A stretch of DNA of 58,883 nucleotides from an uncultured Oscillospiraceae bacterium (GTDB taxonomy: Bacteria; Bacillota; Clostridia; Oscillospirales; Oscillospiraceae). The stretch is from the NCBI GenBank assembly GCA_934589225.1, contig CAKTNS010000010.1, positions 1 to 58,883 of the forward strand. Direction: 5' to 3'. The translations under genes and the position numbers were made by a program. Of this stretch, positions 1-8,229 are shown piece after piece; position 1 is the first letter of the stretch, and every line of letters starts with the position of its first letter. The notes beneath the pieces were generated by a model. The model was given only the letters and a program-made list of their open reading frames with translations, searched no databases and had not been told where the DNA came from.

Positions 1-66
<66 letters not shown>

Positions 67-70
67 GTCT

Positions 71-90
71 TGCGCAATCGGTATTGCGCA
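71..90 (-). repeat. Perfect inverted repeat between two tRNA genes
   Basis: TGCGCAAT and ATTGCGCA flank a 4-base loop in the spacer between tRNA-Asp and tRNA-Phe. An 8-bp hairpin in a tRNA precursor is a plausible processing element. There is no T-tract, so it does not look like a terminator. Confidence 0.6.
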
Positions 91-108
91 GATGCGAAGA
101 AATGAAAT

Positions 109-185
109 TGGCGACCCGGAACGGACTCGAACCGTCGACCTCCAGCGTGACAGGCTGGCGTGCTAACCGACTGCACCACCGGGCC
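109..185 (-). tRNA. tRNA-Asp (GTC)
   Basis: Complete cloverleaf on the minus strand. The acceptor stem is GGCCCGG/CCGGGTC, the anticodon stem is CCAGC/GCTGG around CTGTCAC (anticodon GTC), the T arm carries GGTTCGAGTCC, and the CCA end is encoded. Middle gene of the three-tRNA array. Confidence 0.95.
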
Positions 186-192
186 AGATATT

Positions 193-268
193 TGGTGGGA
201 ACAATAGGGCTCGAACCTATGACCTCCTGCTTGTAAGGCAGATGCTCTCCCAGCTGAGCTATGCTCCC
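193..268 (-). tRNA. tRNA-Val (TAC)
   Basis: Complete cloverleaf on the minus strand. The acceptor stem is GGGAGCA/TGTTCCC, the anticodon loop is CTTACAA (anticodon TAC), the T arm carries GGTTCGAGCCC, and the CCA end is encoded. First gene of the array, closest to the promoter. Confidence 0.95.
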
Positions 269-319
269 GACGATAAGTAAGTGGCTGTTGTTTTCAGCCG
301 CTCACCAGCGACATGGCAC

Positions 320-348
320 ATTATACACGAACAGCACCGCTTTGTCAA
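320..348 (-). promoter_or_regulatory. Consensus sigma-A promoter of the tRNA array
   Basis: On the minus strand a perfect TTGACA is followed after 17 bases by a perfect TATAAT, upstream of tRNA-Val. Transcription should start near 313, about 45 bases before the first tRNA. A full-consensus promoter fits stable-RNA genes. Confidence 0.88.
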
Positions 349-386
349 GCAAAAAATGCTAATTTTTTCAAAAAACTTTTTGAGTA

Positions 387-414
387 GGAAAGCCCAGGTA
401 TTTCCGGGCTTTCC
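387..414 (-). terminator. Possible terminator after hslO
   Basis: A 9-bp stem GGAAAGCCC/GGGCTTTCC lies just downstream of the hslO stop on the minus strand. The U-rich stretch starts only several bases after the stem, so this is a weak or non-canonical terminator, but it sits at the end of the 15-kb minus-strand cluster. Confidence 0.45.
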
Positions 415-423
415 CCTGTGATT

Positions 424-1302
424 TTAGATTTTTCCAAGCAGTTCCCGAATATCCTCCGGGGTGAAGGTATACTCCGTGTCACAAAACTGACATTCCACCG
501 GGAAGGGCTTTCCCTCCCGGGCGATGTCCTCCAGTTCCTTTCTTCCCAGGCTGATGAGGGCCTGCTCTACCCGCTCCCGGCTGCAATAGCACTTGTATGC
601 GACAGGCACCGTTTCCATGAACACCACACCCAGATCGCCGCAGACCTGGCCCAGGATGTCCTCCGGGGAAAGCCCCGCTTCCAGCATGGGGGTCACGGCC
701 CCTGCCCGGCGGATGCCCATTTCCAGGTTACTGATGGTCTCCTCCGGAGCCCCGGGCAGCAGCTGGATGAGGTACCCTCCCGCCACCTTTACGGAGTGGT
801 CCCGGTCCACCAGCACCCCCAGGGCGCAGGCGGTGGGCACCTGCTCGCTCTGGGCAAAGTAGGCCGTCACATCGTCACCGATCTCCCCGGTGACCAGCTC
901 CACGGAGCCCACATAGGGCTCTTTCATCTGCAGGTCCCGGATCACCGTCAGGGTGCCGTCGGTGCCCACGGTGGCCCCCACGTCCAGCTTTCCGGGGCAC
1001 TTTTCAACCAGGGGCACCCGGGGCTCCGTAACGCAGCCCCGGACATTGCCGGTGGCATCGGATACCACGGTAATAGTGCCAATGGGGCCGCCGCCCCGGA
1101 TCTGCAGGGTCATGGAGCCGTTTTCCACCTTCTGCATGTTGCCCATCATGGAAGCCGCCGTCAGAGCCCGTCCAAAGGCCGCCGTTGCGTTGGGGGTGGT
1201 TTTCTGGATCTCTGCCCCCCGGCGGACCAACTCCGTAGAGCAGATGGCACAGACCTTCACGAAGCCGTCCATGCTCATGCCGCGAACCAAATAATCGCTC
1301 AT
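424..1302 (-). CDS. hslO: Hsp33 redox-regulated holdase chaperone
   Basis: The protein is 292 aa, the usual length of Hsp33. Hsp33 is a cytosolic chaperone that is inactive when reduced and zinc-bound. On oxidation its C-terminal cysteines form disulfides and it then holds unfolding proteins. The zinc site is visible: CxC at residues 237-239 (CYC) and CxxC at 270-273 (CQFC). The N-terminal start MSDYLVRG and the Gly-rich core are typical. Its ATG overlaps the stop of the upstream methyltransferase by 4 bases (ATGA), so the two are probably co-translated. It is the last gene of the cluster that begins with mraZ, although the ftsZ terminator may separate it from the division genes. Confidence 0.96.
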   Translation of the reverse strand: MSDYLVRGMSMDGFVKVCAICSTELVRRGAEIQKTTPNATAAFGRALTAASMMGNMQKVENGSMTLQIRGGGPIGTITVVSDATGNVRGCVTEPRVPLVEKCPGKLDVGATVGTDGTLTVIRDLQMKEPYVGSVELVTGEIGDDVTAYFAQSEQVPTACALGVLVDRDHSVKVAGGYLIQLLPGAPEETISNLEMGIRRAGAVTPMLEAGLSPEDILGQVCGDLGVVFMETVPVAYKCYCSRERVEQALISLGRKELEDIAREGKPFPVECQFCDTEYTFTPEDIRELLGKI

Positions 1303-2048
1303 TTTCGTATTCCCTTTCTCGCTTTGAAATAAATTCTCTGTTCGCCCGGCGCCGGGTCTTCCATTTTCCGGTCGGCGTAGACCCCGATGTGGGTAAAGCC
1401 CGCCTGTTTTAAGTATGTCCGCAGCTGCTCGGCGGAGTAGGCATACTCCCGGTGCTCCTCAAAGGAGCGGTGCCAGAGCTTCCCTTGGCGCTGGAACAGG
1501 TCCATGCCGTAGGAGCAGATGTTGGTTTCTTCGTCAAATTCTCCCCGCCAGACGCAGTAGACATCCCCGTCCTCGTCCAGAAACACCTGGCCGTCCATGG
1601 CCCGGAGCTTTTCCGGGGTGTTGACATCAAAAATAAAAACGCCACCGGGATTCAGCACCCGGTAGACCCGCCTGATGGCCTCCTGACAGGCCCGGGGGTC
1701 TGTGATGTAATCCAGACTGTCCAGGGCGCAGACCGCCAGGTCTACCCCTCTGGGAAGCCGCAGCCGCTCCAAAGGCTGGCAGGAAAAGAAGGGCCGGGGG
1801 GTTAAATCCATGGTCTTCTGCTGGGCCACGGTGAGCATTTCCTCTGACAGGTCCACCCCCACGGTGGGAATGCCCCTTTGGCACAGCAGGGCGGTGACGG
1901 AGCCGGTGCCGCAGGCCAGGTCCACGGCAGACCGGGGCACGACCCCTTCTTTTTTCAGAATTTCCCAGTAAAAGGCCACGGTGGCGGCGTAGTCCACATC
2001 GTTTGTCAGTCGGTCATAGCTGGCGGCCAGCGCCTCATATGCACCCAT
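1299..2048 (-). CDS. Class I SAM-dependent methyltransferase
   Basis: The protein is 249 aa. The ATG at 2048 is preferred over an upstream in-frame ATG because GGAGGT lies 4 bases before it. The Rossmann motif I is VDLACGTGSVT (about residues 48-58), followed by an acidic loop VGVDLSEEM that would bind the SAM ribose. The rest matches small-molecule/protein methyltransferases of the Methyltransf_25 type, often annotated only as class I methyltransferases. The substrate is not evident. The gene follows the ftsZ terminator immediately, so its expression depends on read-through or a promoter not seen here. It overlaps hslO by 4 bases. Confidence 0.85.
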   Translation of the reverse strand: MGAYEALAASYDRLTNDVDYAATVAFYWEILKKEGVVPRSAVDLACGTGSVTALLCQRGIPTVGVDLSEEMLTVAQQKTMDLTPRPFFSCQPLERLRLPRGVDLAVCALDSLDYITDPRACQEAIRRVYRVLNPGGVFIFDVNTPEKLRAMDGQVFLDEDGDVYCVWRGEFDEETNICSYGMDLFQRQGKLWHRSFEEHREYAYSAEQLRTYLKQAGFTHIGVYADRKMEDPAPGEQRIYFKARKGIRK

Positions 2049-2060
2049 AGTACCTCCAAG

Positions 2061-2093
2061 AAAAAGCATCCCGCCCCCAGGGGTCGGGATGCT
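2061..2093 (-). terminator. Rho-independent terminator after ftsZ
   Basis: On the minus strand GCATCCCG and CGGGATGC form an 8-bp stem with a GC-rich loop, followed by TTTTTC. It lies 8 bases beyond the ftsZ stop. The Shine-Dalgarno of the next gene follows at once, so leaky termination is likely. Confidence 0.85.
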
Positions 2094-2100
2094 CTTTGTG

Positions 2101-3198
2101 TTATCTCTTAAAAATGCTGAAAATCTCGTCAATGTCGCTGATGTCCCCGGACTTCACCGGCTTCTGGGTTCCGGCCAGAGGGGCCCCAATATCATCGGCG
2201 GGGCTTACGGCACCGGCCTTGGCCTTGGGCATGTAGCCGCCCTCGGCGTTCTCGAAACCGGTGGCGATGACGGTGACCCGCATTTCATCCTGGCAGGAAT
2301 CCGTAGAGGTGGCGCCGAAGATGATGTTGGCATCAGGGTTGGCGGCCTCCTGAACGATCCCGGCGGCGGTCTCCACGTCGTCCAGGGTCATTTCGGAGGA
2401 ACCGGTGATGTTGATCAGCACACCGGTAGCGCCGTTGATGGAGGTCTCCAGCAGGGGGCTGGAAACGGCGGCGGTGGCGGCGTTCTCGGCCTTCTCCCGG
2501 CCGGAAGCGGTGCCCACGCCCATATGGGCCCGGCCGGCCTCCCGCATGACGGCGGAAACGTCGGCAAAGTCCAGGTTGATGATGACATTCTTGGAGAAGC
2601 CCACCAGCTCGGAAATGGAGGTCACAGCCTGCTTGAGCACATCGTCGGCAATGCCGAAGGCGTTGGCAAAGGTGATCTTCTGGTCCGTTACATACTTGAG
2701 CCGGTCATTGGGGATGATGATCAGGGAGTCCACCTTTCCCTTCAGGTCGCTGATGCCCTGCTCCGCCTGACGCATCCGGTTGGCACCCTCAAACTTGAAG
2801 GGCTTGGTCACCACGCCCACGGTCAGGATGCCGGCCTCGTGGGCCAGCTCCGCCACCACAGGAGCGGCACCGGTGCCGGTACCGCCGCCCATACCAGCGG
2901 TGATGAATACCATGTCGGTCCCCTCCAGGATCTGCGCAATGGCGGCACGGCTTTCCTCGGCGGACTTTCTGCCCACCTCCGGCTTGGAGCCGGCACCCAT
3001 ACCGCCGGTCAGCTTTTCACCGATCTGGACCTTGTTCTTGCAGGTGGACTTGTTCAGGTCCTGCTTATCCGTATTGACAACAACAAAATCCACACCGTTC
3101 ACACCGGACTCGATCATCCGGTTGATAACATTATTACCAGCGCCGCCGACACCGATCACCTTGATCTTGACAACGCGATCCTGAATGGTTTCAGACAT
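2101..3198 (-). CDS. ftsZ: Cell-division GTPase FtsZ
   Basis: The protein is 365 aa from the ATG at 3198, which follows a GGAGGAAAG ribosome site. An upstream in-frame ATG has no such site and would add unrelated residues. FtsZ polymerises with GTP into the cytoplasmic Z-ring that recruits the divisome. The tubulin signature GGGTGTGAAP lies near residue 105, the N terminus has the nucleotide-binding GVGGAGNN, and the C-terminal peptide DIDEIFSIFKR should bind membrane tethers. ftsA, the common tether, is absent from the cluster; sepF is not visible either. It has its own likely promoter at 3275-3303 as well as transcription from upstream. Confidence 0.98.
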   Translation of the reverse strand: MSETIQDRVVKIKVIGVGGAGNNVINRMIESGVNGVDFVVVNTDKQDLNKSTCKNKVQIGEKLTGGMGAGSKPEVGRKSAEESRAAIAQILEGTDMVFITAGMGGGTGTGAAPVVAELAHEAGILTVGVVTKPFKFEGANRMRQAEQGISDLKGKVDSLIIIPNDRLKYVTDQKITFANAFGIADDVLKQAVTSISELVGFSKNVIINLDFADVSAVMREAGRAHMGVGTASGREKAENAATAAVSSPLLETSINGATGVLINITGSSEMTLDDVETAAGIVQEAANPDANIIFGATSTDSCQDEMRVTVIATGFENAEGGYMPKAKAGAVSPADDIGAPLAGTQKPVKSGDISDIDEIFSIFKR

Positions 3199-3274
3199 AC
3201 ATTCTTTCCTCCTATGTATCTTTTCGCAGCTTTTGCGAGAACTCTTCGCCATAGTATATTAATCGTGCCTTTCT

Positions 3275-3303
3275 ATTTTAGCTTGTATTTTCAGATTGGT
3301 CAA
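3275..3303 (-). promoter_or_regulatory. Likely ftsZ promoter
   Basis: Minus-strand TTGACC and TAAAAT are separated by 17 bases and lie about 80 bases before the ftsZ start, in the ftsQ-ftsZ gap. A separate ftsZ promoter would allow ftsZ to be expressed above the rest of the cluster. Confidence 0.65.
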
Positions 3304-3363
3304 TAGAAAATCTGAGAAAACCACAAAAATTTCACGATTTTCTTTGGCGGATGCCCTTCTTCC

Positions 3364-4905
3364 TCAACTAAAGGGGGTCAGCGCCACCTGATTTTCCCAG
3401 GTCGTGAAGCTTACGTCCAAAATTCCCGCCGTATAGTCCGTCATTTGCAGGATGGCATCATACATGCAGGCCACCTTGTAGCTCAGGGTATGGGCAGGGT
3501 CGTTGGCATCCCCCAGGTTCACCTGGTACTGGGTGCCGTACCACAAAACGATGTCATCCAACCGGGACACGTCCACGCTGGCCACGGCACCGACGATGTC
3601 GTCATCCTCCATGGCCGTAAGGATTTCCAGGGCGGCGGCAAGCTTCTGGGCGCCGGTAACGGCGGCGGTGGTTCCCGTGGTGGGAAGGGTCGCGGCGGTG
3701 GTCTCGGGCTCCGTCTCCCCCTCCGTAGTCTCCTGGACCGTGGCGGTCTGATCCGCCGTCAGCTCCGTGGCCACGCCGATGGCCCCTACCGCCGGGTCCA
3801 TCAGGGTCACGCCCAGAACCTGGGTGTAGTTTTTGGCGATGGAATTGTTGACCATCTCCGTGACCTTGCCCTGGGAGTTCATGAGCCACCAGATGCCCGT
3901 ATTGGACTGGATGGCATAGGCCACGTCATCTTCCACAATCTCAATATTAACCGTATCCGGTAGTTTTATTCCAATTCTAACACTTTTTACATAGGGAAGC
4001 TTGGCCAGAATCTGGCTGGCGGCCCGGTTTCTGCCCAGGGTCAGCAGGTTCTCTCCCTCGGAAATGCCGGAGGCCTCCTGAATGGTATAGGGGCTGTAGA
4101 CGCCGGTACCGGAAACCGTAATGACCTTGACCTTAAAGAACAGGGAAAGGCCGACCATGAGGGCTGCCACCACTGCCAGCACCGTCATGAGCTGCACCAG
4201 TAGCCGGTCCCGGTTAAAGGCGGCGGGCTGGGTGTAGATCACCGCGGGGCTGCTGAAAACGCTCTGGCGCCTGCGGCGCTTTTCCTTCTCCGCCTCCCGG
4301 CGCTGGCGGCGCTGCTTGGCAATATCGGAATCCTCCGCAAAGCTGTCTTTGTTGTACCGGACCCGCTCAAACCAGCGAAGCACCGGGTTCTGGGCAGAGA
4401 AGAAGGTCTTGACGTTCATGGAACGCTGGGCCTTTTTCCGCTTCCCCGCCTGGCGGTAGGGCTGGTAGCCGGAGTCTCCGGTGCCGGTGTTTTTCTTCCG
4501 GGCGGGCTGCTTTTTCCGGGGCTCCGCGGCCTCCTGGGCCGGTTTGCGGCGGGGGGCCTGTCCTTCCGCAGGCGCGGCGCTCCGGGGTCTTTTGGGTTGC
4601 TCCGCCTGGGCCGCCTTCCGGGGCTTCCGGGGCTGCTCGGCGCCGGAGGCCTTCCGGGGCTGCTCGGCAGAACGGCGGGGCTTTTGGGCCGTCGGTGTTT
4701 CTTCCGGGGCTGCGGGCCGCTTTTTCTGCTGGGGCGCCGCTTTCTTCTTTTGCGCCTCCCCGACATCCGGGCGGCGGGGCCGTCCGCCGGCGCTGACACC
4801 GTCCATTTTGGGGGCACTGGCCCGGGGGGTAGGGCTGGGCGGTGCCTTTTGGGTCGGTTCCTGCCCTTCCGGGGTCTGGAACCCGGTATTTTCATTCGTA
4901 TCCAT
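3364..4905 (-). CDS. ftsQ: Divisome protein FtsQ/DivIB with long basic N-terminal tail
   Basis: The protein is 513 aa, about twice the length of a typical FtsQ/DivIB. Residues 1-234 form a low-complexity cytoplasmic tail rich in Lys, Pro, Ala and Arg. One membrane segment lies at about 235-256 (LVQLMTVLAVVAALMVGLSLFF). It is followed by a POTRA-like domain (FKVKVITVSGTGVYSPYTI) and the FtsQ beta domain, with a C-terminal Thr/Ala/Glu linker inside it. FtsQ/DivIB scaffolds the FtsB/L and FtsW/PBP complex outside the membrane. Position between murG and ftsZ supports the call. The tail may interact with nucleic acid or polymerised divisome proteins, but this is inference. Confidence 0.9.
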   Translation of the reverse strand: MDTNENTGFQTPEGQEPTQKAPPSPTPRASAPKMDGVSAGGRPRRPDVGEAQKKKAAPQQKKRPAAPEETPTAQKPRRSAEQPRKASGAEQPRKPRKAAQAEQPKRPRSAAPAEGQAPRRKPAQEAAEPRKKQPARKKNTGTGDSGYQPYRQAGKRKKAQRSMNVKTFFSAQNPVLRWFERVRYNKDSFAEDSDIAKQRRQRREAEKEKRRRRQSVFSSPAVIYTQPAAFNRDRLLVQLMTVLAVVAALMVGLSLFFKVKVITVSGTGVYSPYTIQEASGISEGENLLTLGRNRAASQILAKLPYVKSVRIGIKLPDTVNIEIVEDDVAYAIQSNTGIWWLMNSQGKVTEMVNNSIAKNYTQVLGVTLMDPAVGAIGVATELTADQTATVQETTEGETEPETTAATLPTTGTTAAVTGAQKLAAALEILTAMEDDDIVGAVASVDVSRLDDIVLWYGTQYQVNLGDANDPAHTLSYKVACMYDAILQMTDYTAGILDVSFTTWENQVALTPFS

Positions 4906-4933
4906 TATTGTTTCCTCCTGGGGGCTCTGGGGC

Positions 4934-6058
4934 TTACTTCCGGCTCAGCTCCTCCACAATGTCGCAGATCCTCTGGGTGGAGTCCAGACGGACCATGCCG
5001 CGAAGGGTCTTGCTCATGGTCTCCCGTCTGTCCGGGTCATGGAGCAAGCCCAGAATCTCATCAAACAGAACCTTTGCCGTGCAGTCCTTTTCCAGAACCG
5101 TGACGGCGGCATCCTTGTCGGACAAGACTCTTGCGTTGTGCTCCTGATGGTTGTTGGTCACGTTGGGCGAGGGAATCAGAATGCTGGGGGTGCCGGAGAC
5201 ACCGATCTCATTGCAGGTGGCCGCGCCGGACCGGCTGATGACCACATCCGCCGCCGCCATTTCCACCGGCATATCGTAAATATATTCCCGCATATCGATG
5301 CTGGGGGTATGGGGCAGGTCCACCCCATCCTTTTTGACCAGCTCCGGCATCCACTCCCAGCCAAAGCCGCCGGTGGCGTGGATGTGGTGGAAGGGATAAC
5401 CCGCTTCCTTTTCCAGCACAAAAAGGTCCGCCATGATCTCATTCATGTGCTTGGCCCCCAGGCTTCCGAAGGCGGAGAGCACCACGAATTCATCGGTCAG
5501 CCCCAGCTCCTGCCGGGCCTTCTTTTTGTCGTTGTAGATAAAGCCCTGCTGCACGGGCATGCCCACCACTTCCACCTTCTGGGGGTCATCGTAATAGCGG
5601 ACGCTTTCTTCAAAGGCCACCAGCACCCGGCTGGCCCGCTTTGCGATCATCTTGGTGGTCACACCGGGGACGGCATTGGACTCATGGACGCAGGTGGGAA
5701 TGCCCATTTTGCTTCCGGCGTAGAGGGCCGGGAAGCTGGCGTAGCCGCCGGTGCCGATGATCACGTCGGGCTTAAATTCCCGGAAAATCTTCTTGCACTC
5801 CTTCACCGCCTGCAGCACGCAGTTGACGGCGTGGATGTTCTGCTTGATCCCCGCAAGGTTCTTTTTCCGGCTCAGACCGGAGCCGGGCAGGGTTTTCAGC
5901 TCAAAGCCTGCCTGGGGCACCAGCTTTTCCTCCATATGGCCTACGGCACCGATGAAGAGCACCCGGCAGTCCGGATCACGCCGCCGCATTTCGTTGGCAA
6001 TAGCAATGGCAGGATTGATATGTCCGGCGGTACCGCCGCAGGTAAATACCAGATTCAA
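4934..6058 (-). CDS. murG: MurG, lipid II-forming GlcNAc transferase
   Basis: MurG transfers GlcNAc from UDP-GlcNAc to lipid I on the inner membrane face, giving lipid II. The glycine loop FTCGGTAGHINPA lies at the N terminus and the UDP-binding region SGAATCNEIGV lies in the C-terminal lobe. The start is set at a TTG (6058) because AGGAGG lies 7 bases before it and the family N terminus (MxxxxxxGGTGGHxxPA) begins there; this gives 374 aa. The TTG overlaps the ftsW stop as TTGA. The neighbours mraY and ftsW carry out the previous and following steps. Confidence 0.95.
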   Translation of the reverse strand: MNLVFTCGGTAGHINPAIAIANEMRRRDPDCRVLFIGAVGHMEEKLVPQAGFELKTLPGSGLSRKKNLAGIKQNIHAVNCVLQAVKECKKIFREFKPDVIIGTGGYASFPALYAGSKMGIPTCVHESNAVPGVTTKMIAKRASRVLVAFEESVRYYDDPQKVEVVGMPVQQGFIYNDKKKARQELGLTDEFVVLSAFGSLGAKHMNEIMADLFVLEKEAGYPFHHIHATGGFGWEWMPELVKKDGVDLPHTPSIDMREYIYDMPVEMAAADVVISRSGAATCNEIGVSGTPSILIPSPNVTNNHQEHNARVLSDKDAAVTVLEKDCTAKVLFDEILGLLHDPDRRETMSKTLRGMVRLDSTQRICDIVEELSRK

Positions 6059-7215
6059 TAGTCTTTCCTCCTGATGGTTCGATTGTTCCCGGAACGGGAT
6101 ATATTCAGCACGATCCCCATTTCCCCCAGATTCACTGCCAGGGCCGTTCCTCCGTAGGAGAAAAACGGCAGCGCAATGCCGGTAGAGGGCAGAAGGTTCG
6201 TGACAACACACAAGTTTAAAATGGTCTGCACGGCAATGAGGGTCACAAGCCCGGCGGCCAGAACCGTTGAAAATCGGTTATCTGCCCTTCGGGCGATCCG
6301 GTATCCCCGCAGAAGCAGCAGAGCGTACAGGAAGATGATGCCGCAGGCACCAACCAGGCCCAGCTCCTCGCAGACGATGGCAAAGATATAATCGTTATAC
6401 TGAAAGGGCAGATACAGATATTTCTGTCTGCTCTTGCCAAAGCCCAGGCCGAAAACACCGCCGGAGCCGATGGCATACAGGGACTGCAAAATCTGATACC
6501 CCGTGTCCCCGGGGTCTAATTCCGGGTTCCGCCAGGCGGTGACCCGGTCTCCGGCGTAGCCCATAAAGCGGATATACACCAGCAAAAATACCACCGCGCC
6601 GGCAGCCCCCAGCGCAAGCCACTTGGGACGGGTTCCCGCGATGTACATCATCACCACAGCCACCAGTCCCAGAAGCATAATGGCGCTTAAATGCTTTTCC
6701 AGGGCCAGGGGGATGAGAATCCCCAGCAAAGCCCCGCCGAAGCCCAGAACGCCGTAGCGAAACCGGGCGGCCTTCTCTCCATAGTTGCTGCTCAACCTGG
6801 AAAGAAGCAGAATAAGGGTAAATTTCGCAATTTCCGAGGGCTGAAACTGAAGCCCTCCGATATTAATCCAGCGTCTGGCCCCGTTGACCTGCTGGCCCGC
6901 CACAAGGACGCTTAGCAGCAGCAAAATGCTCAGCCAATAACAGGGCCAGGCCAGCCGGTACCAAACCCTTGCCGGTACCCGGCTGAAGCCGTACATGGCC
7001 AGAAGCCCCAGCCCGGCGCACACCGCCTGACGCTGCAAATACCGGGTGGAGGTGGCCCCGCCGGTATCATAGGCACTTTGGGCGGCGCTGGCGGAATAGA
7101 GTACCGCAAGCCCCACCGTCAGCAGCAGGAGCGTCAGGGTCAAGAAGGGATAGTCAACACTTCCTCCGAGGGAACACCCACGGTCCTCTTTGGCAGAAAG
7201 GATTCTTTCCGCCAT
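6055..7215 (-). CDS. ftsW: FtsW, SEDS peptidoglycan glycosyltransferase
   Basis: The protein is 386 aa with about ten hydrophobic segments. SEDS family features include the late GLVTLIAVQTILNLCVVTNLLPSTG region and the PFFSYGG motif near the C terminus. FtsW polymerises septal glycan from lipid II together with a class B PBP, here the PASTA-PBP encoded upstream. Some sporulating Firmicutes carry the paralogues SpoVE or RodA, but the dcw location favours the division enzyme (FtsW or a SpoVE-like equivalent). Confidence 0.93.
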   Translation of the reverse strand: MAERILSAKEDRGCSLGGSVDYPFLTLTLLLLTVGLAVLYSASAAQSAYDTGGATSTRYLQRQAVCAGLGLLAMYGFSRVPARVWYRLAWPCYWLSILLLLSVLVAGQQVNGARRWINIGGLQFQPSEIAKFTLILLLSRLSSNYGEKAARFRYGVLGFGGALLGILIPLALEKHLSAIMLLGLVAVVMMYIAGTRPKWLALGAAGAVVFLLVYIRFMGYAGDRVTAWRNPELDPGDTGYQILQSLYAIGSGGVFGLGFGKSRQKYLYLPFQYNDYIFAIVCEELGLVGACGIIFLYALLLLRGYRIARRADNRFSTVLAAGLVTLIAVQTILNLCVVTNLLPSTGIALPFFSYGGTALAVNLGEMGIVLNISRSGNNRTIRRKDY

Positions 7216-7251
7216 ACTGCGCTCCTTTCCCCCGGATAAAAGCAGACGGTT

Positions 7252-8229
7252 TTACCGAACCAGGCCGGAGATGCCCAGCCAGGCCACGATGCACATGAGC
7301 GCGGATACCCCCGCAAAGCTCAGCACGATCTTTTCTTCCTTCCAGCCACTCATTTCGAAATGATGGTGGATGGGGCTCATTTTAAACAGCCGCTTGCCGT
7401 GGGTCAGCTTGAAATAGCTCACCTGCAAAATCACGGAAAGGGTCTCTACCAGGTAGACAAAGCCTACAAACACCAGCACCAGGGGCATATCCATGGCGTA
7501 AGCCAGGCCGCAGACCACGCCGCCCATGAACAAAGAGCCGGTGTCACCCATGAAGGCCTTGGCAGGGTGCCAGTTGAGACCCAGGAATGCCAGCAGTCCT
7601 CCGATCATGGCTGCCGGAAGCACCGCCAGCTCCTCCCGGTCCACCGCCAGAGCGGCGGCAGCGAAGAACACCATGACAGGGATGGTCACGGAGGCGCTGA
7701 GGCCGTCAATGCCGTCGGTCAGGTTCACGGCGTTCACCGTGCCCACCATGATGAACAGGGACAGCAGCAGATAGACCGCGGGGGAAATAAAGAAGCGGAC
7801 ATTGGCAAAGGGAATGTACAGATCGCAGGTCAGGATGCCCTGCATATACAGCCTATACAGGAACACCGCGGAAACCGCCGCCTGCAAAAGGGATTTTTGC
7901 AGGGCCGTCAGGCCCATGTCCCGTCTGTTGCGGACCTTGCAGTAGTCATCCAGGAAACCGATGGCACCAAAGCAGAAGGCCAGAATAAACACATAAATGG
8001 CGCTGAACTCCTGGGTATTGGGCAGATTCAGCAGCAGACAAACCAGGCAGCTGCCAATAAACATCAGGCCCATCATCAGGGGCGTACCGGCCTTGTTGTT
8101 GTGCCAGGTGGGGCCGATGGAACGCACGGACTGGCCGGCCTTCAGGGCCCGCAGCACCGGCAGCAGAAAATGGCCCAGCAGCGCCGCGGTCACAAAGCTG
8201 ATGACCGCCATTACAATTACTCGGATCAT
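7252..8229 (-). CDS. mraY: MraY, phospho-MurNAc-pentapeptide transferase
   Basis: MraY moves phospho-MurNAc-pentapeptide from UDP to undecaprenyl phosphate, producing lipid I. The protein is 325 aa and polytopic. Family motifs are clear: NLTDGIDGL, the catalytic AFMGDTGSLFMGG loop, and the HHHFEMSGWKEEKIV motif near the C terminus. It overlaps murF by 4 bases. murD normally follows mraY in Firmicutes but is missing here, and ftsW follows directly. Confidence 0.97.
   Translation of the reverse strand: MIRVIVMAVISFVTAALLGHFLLPVLRALKAGQSVRSIGPTWHNNKAGTPLMMGLMFIGSCLVCLLLNLPNTQEFSAIYVFILAFCFGAIGFLDDYCKVRNRRDMGLTALQKSLLQAAVSAVFLYRLYMQGILTCDLYIPFANVRFFISPAVYLLLSLFIMVGTVNAVNLTDGIDGLSASVTIPVMVFFAAAALAVDREELAVLPAAMIGGLLAFLGLNWHPAKAFMGDTGSLFMGGVVCGLAYAMDMPLVLVFVGFVYLVETLSVILQVSYFKLTHGKRLFKMSPIHHHFEMSGWKEEKIVLSFAGVSALMCIVAWLGISGLVR

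Noticed and set aside
2089..3306. A 405-codon frame opposite ftsZ
   Set aside because: Shadow of ftsZ; Gly/His-rich without motifs.
4481..6061. A 526-codon frame opposite ftsQ and murG
   Set aside because: It spans two recognised genes on the other strand, no family motif.
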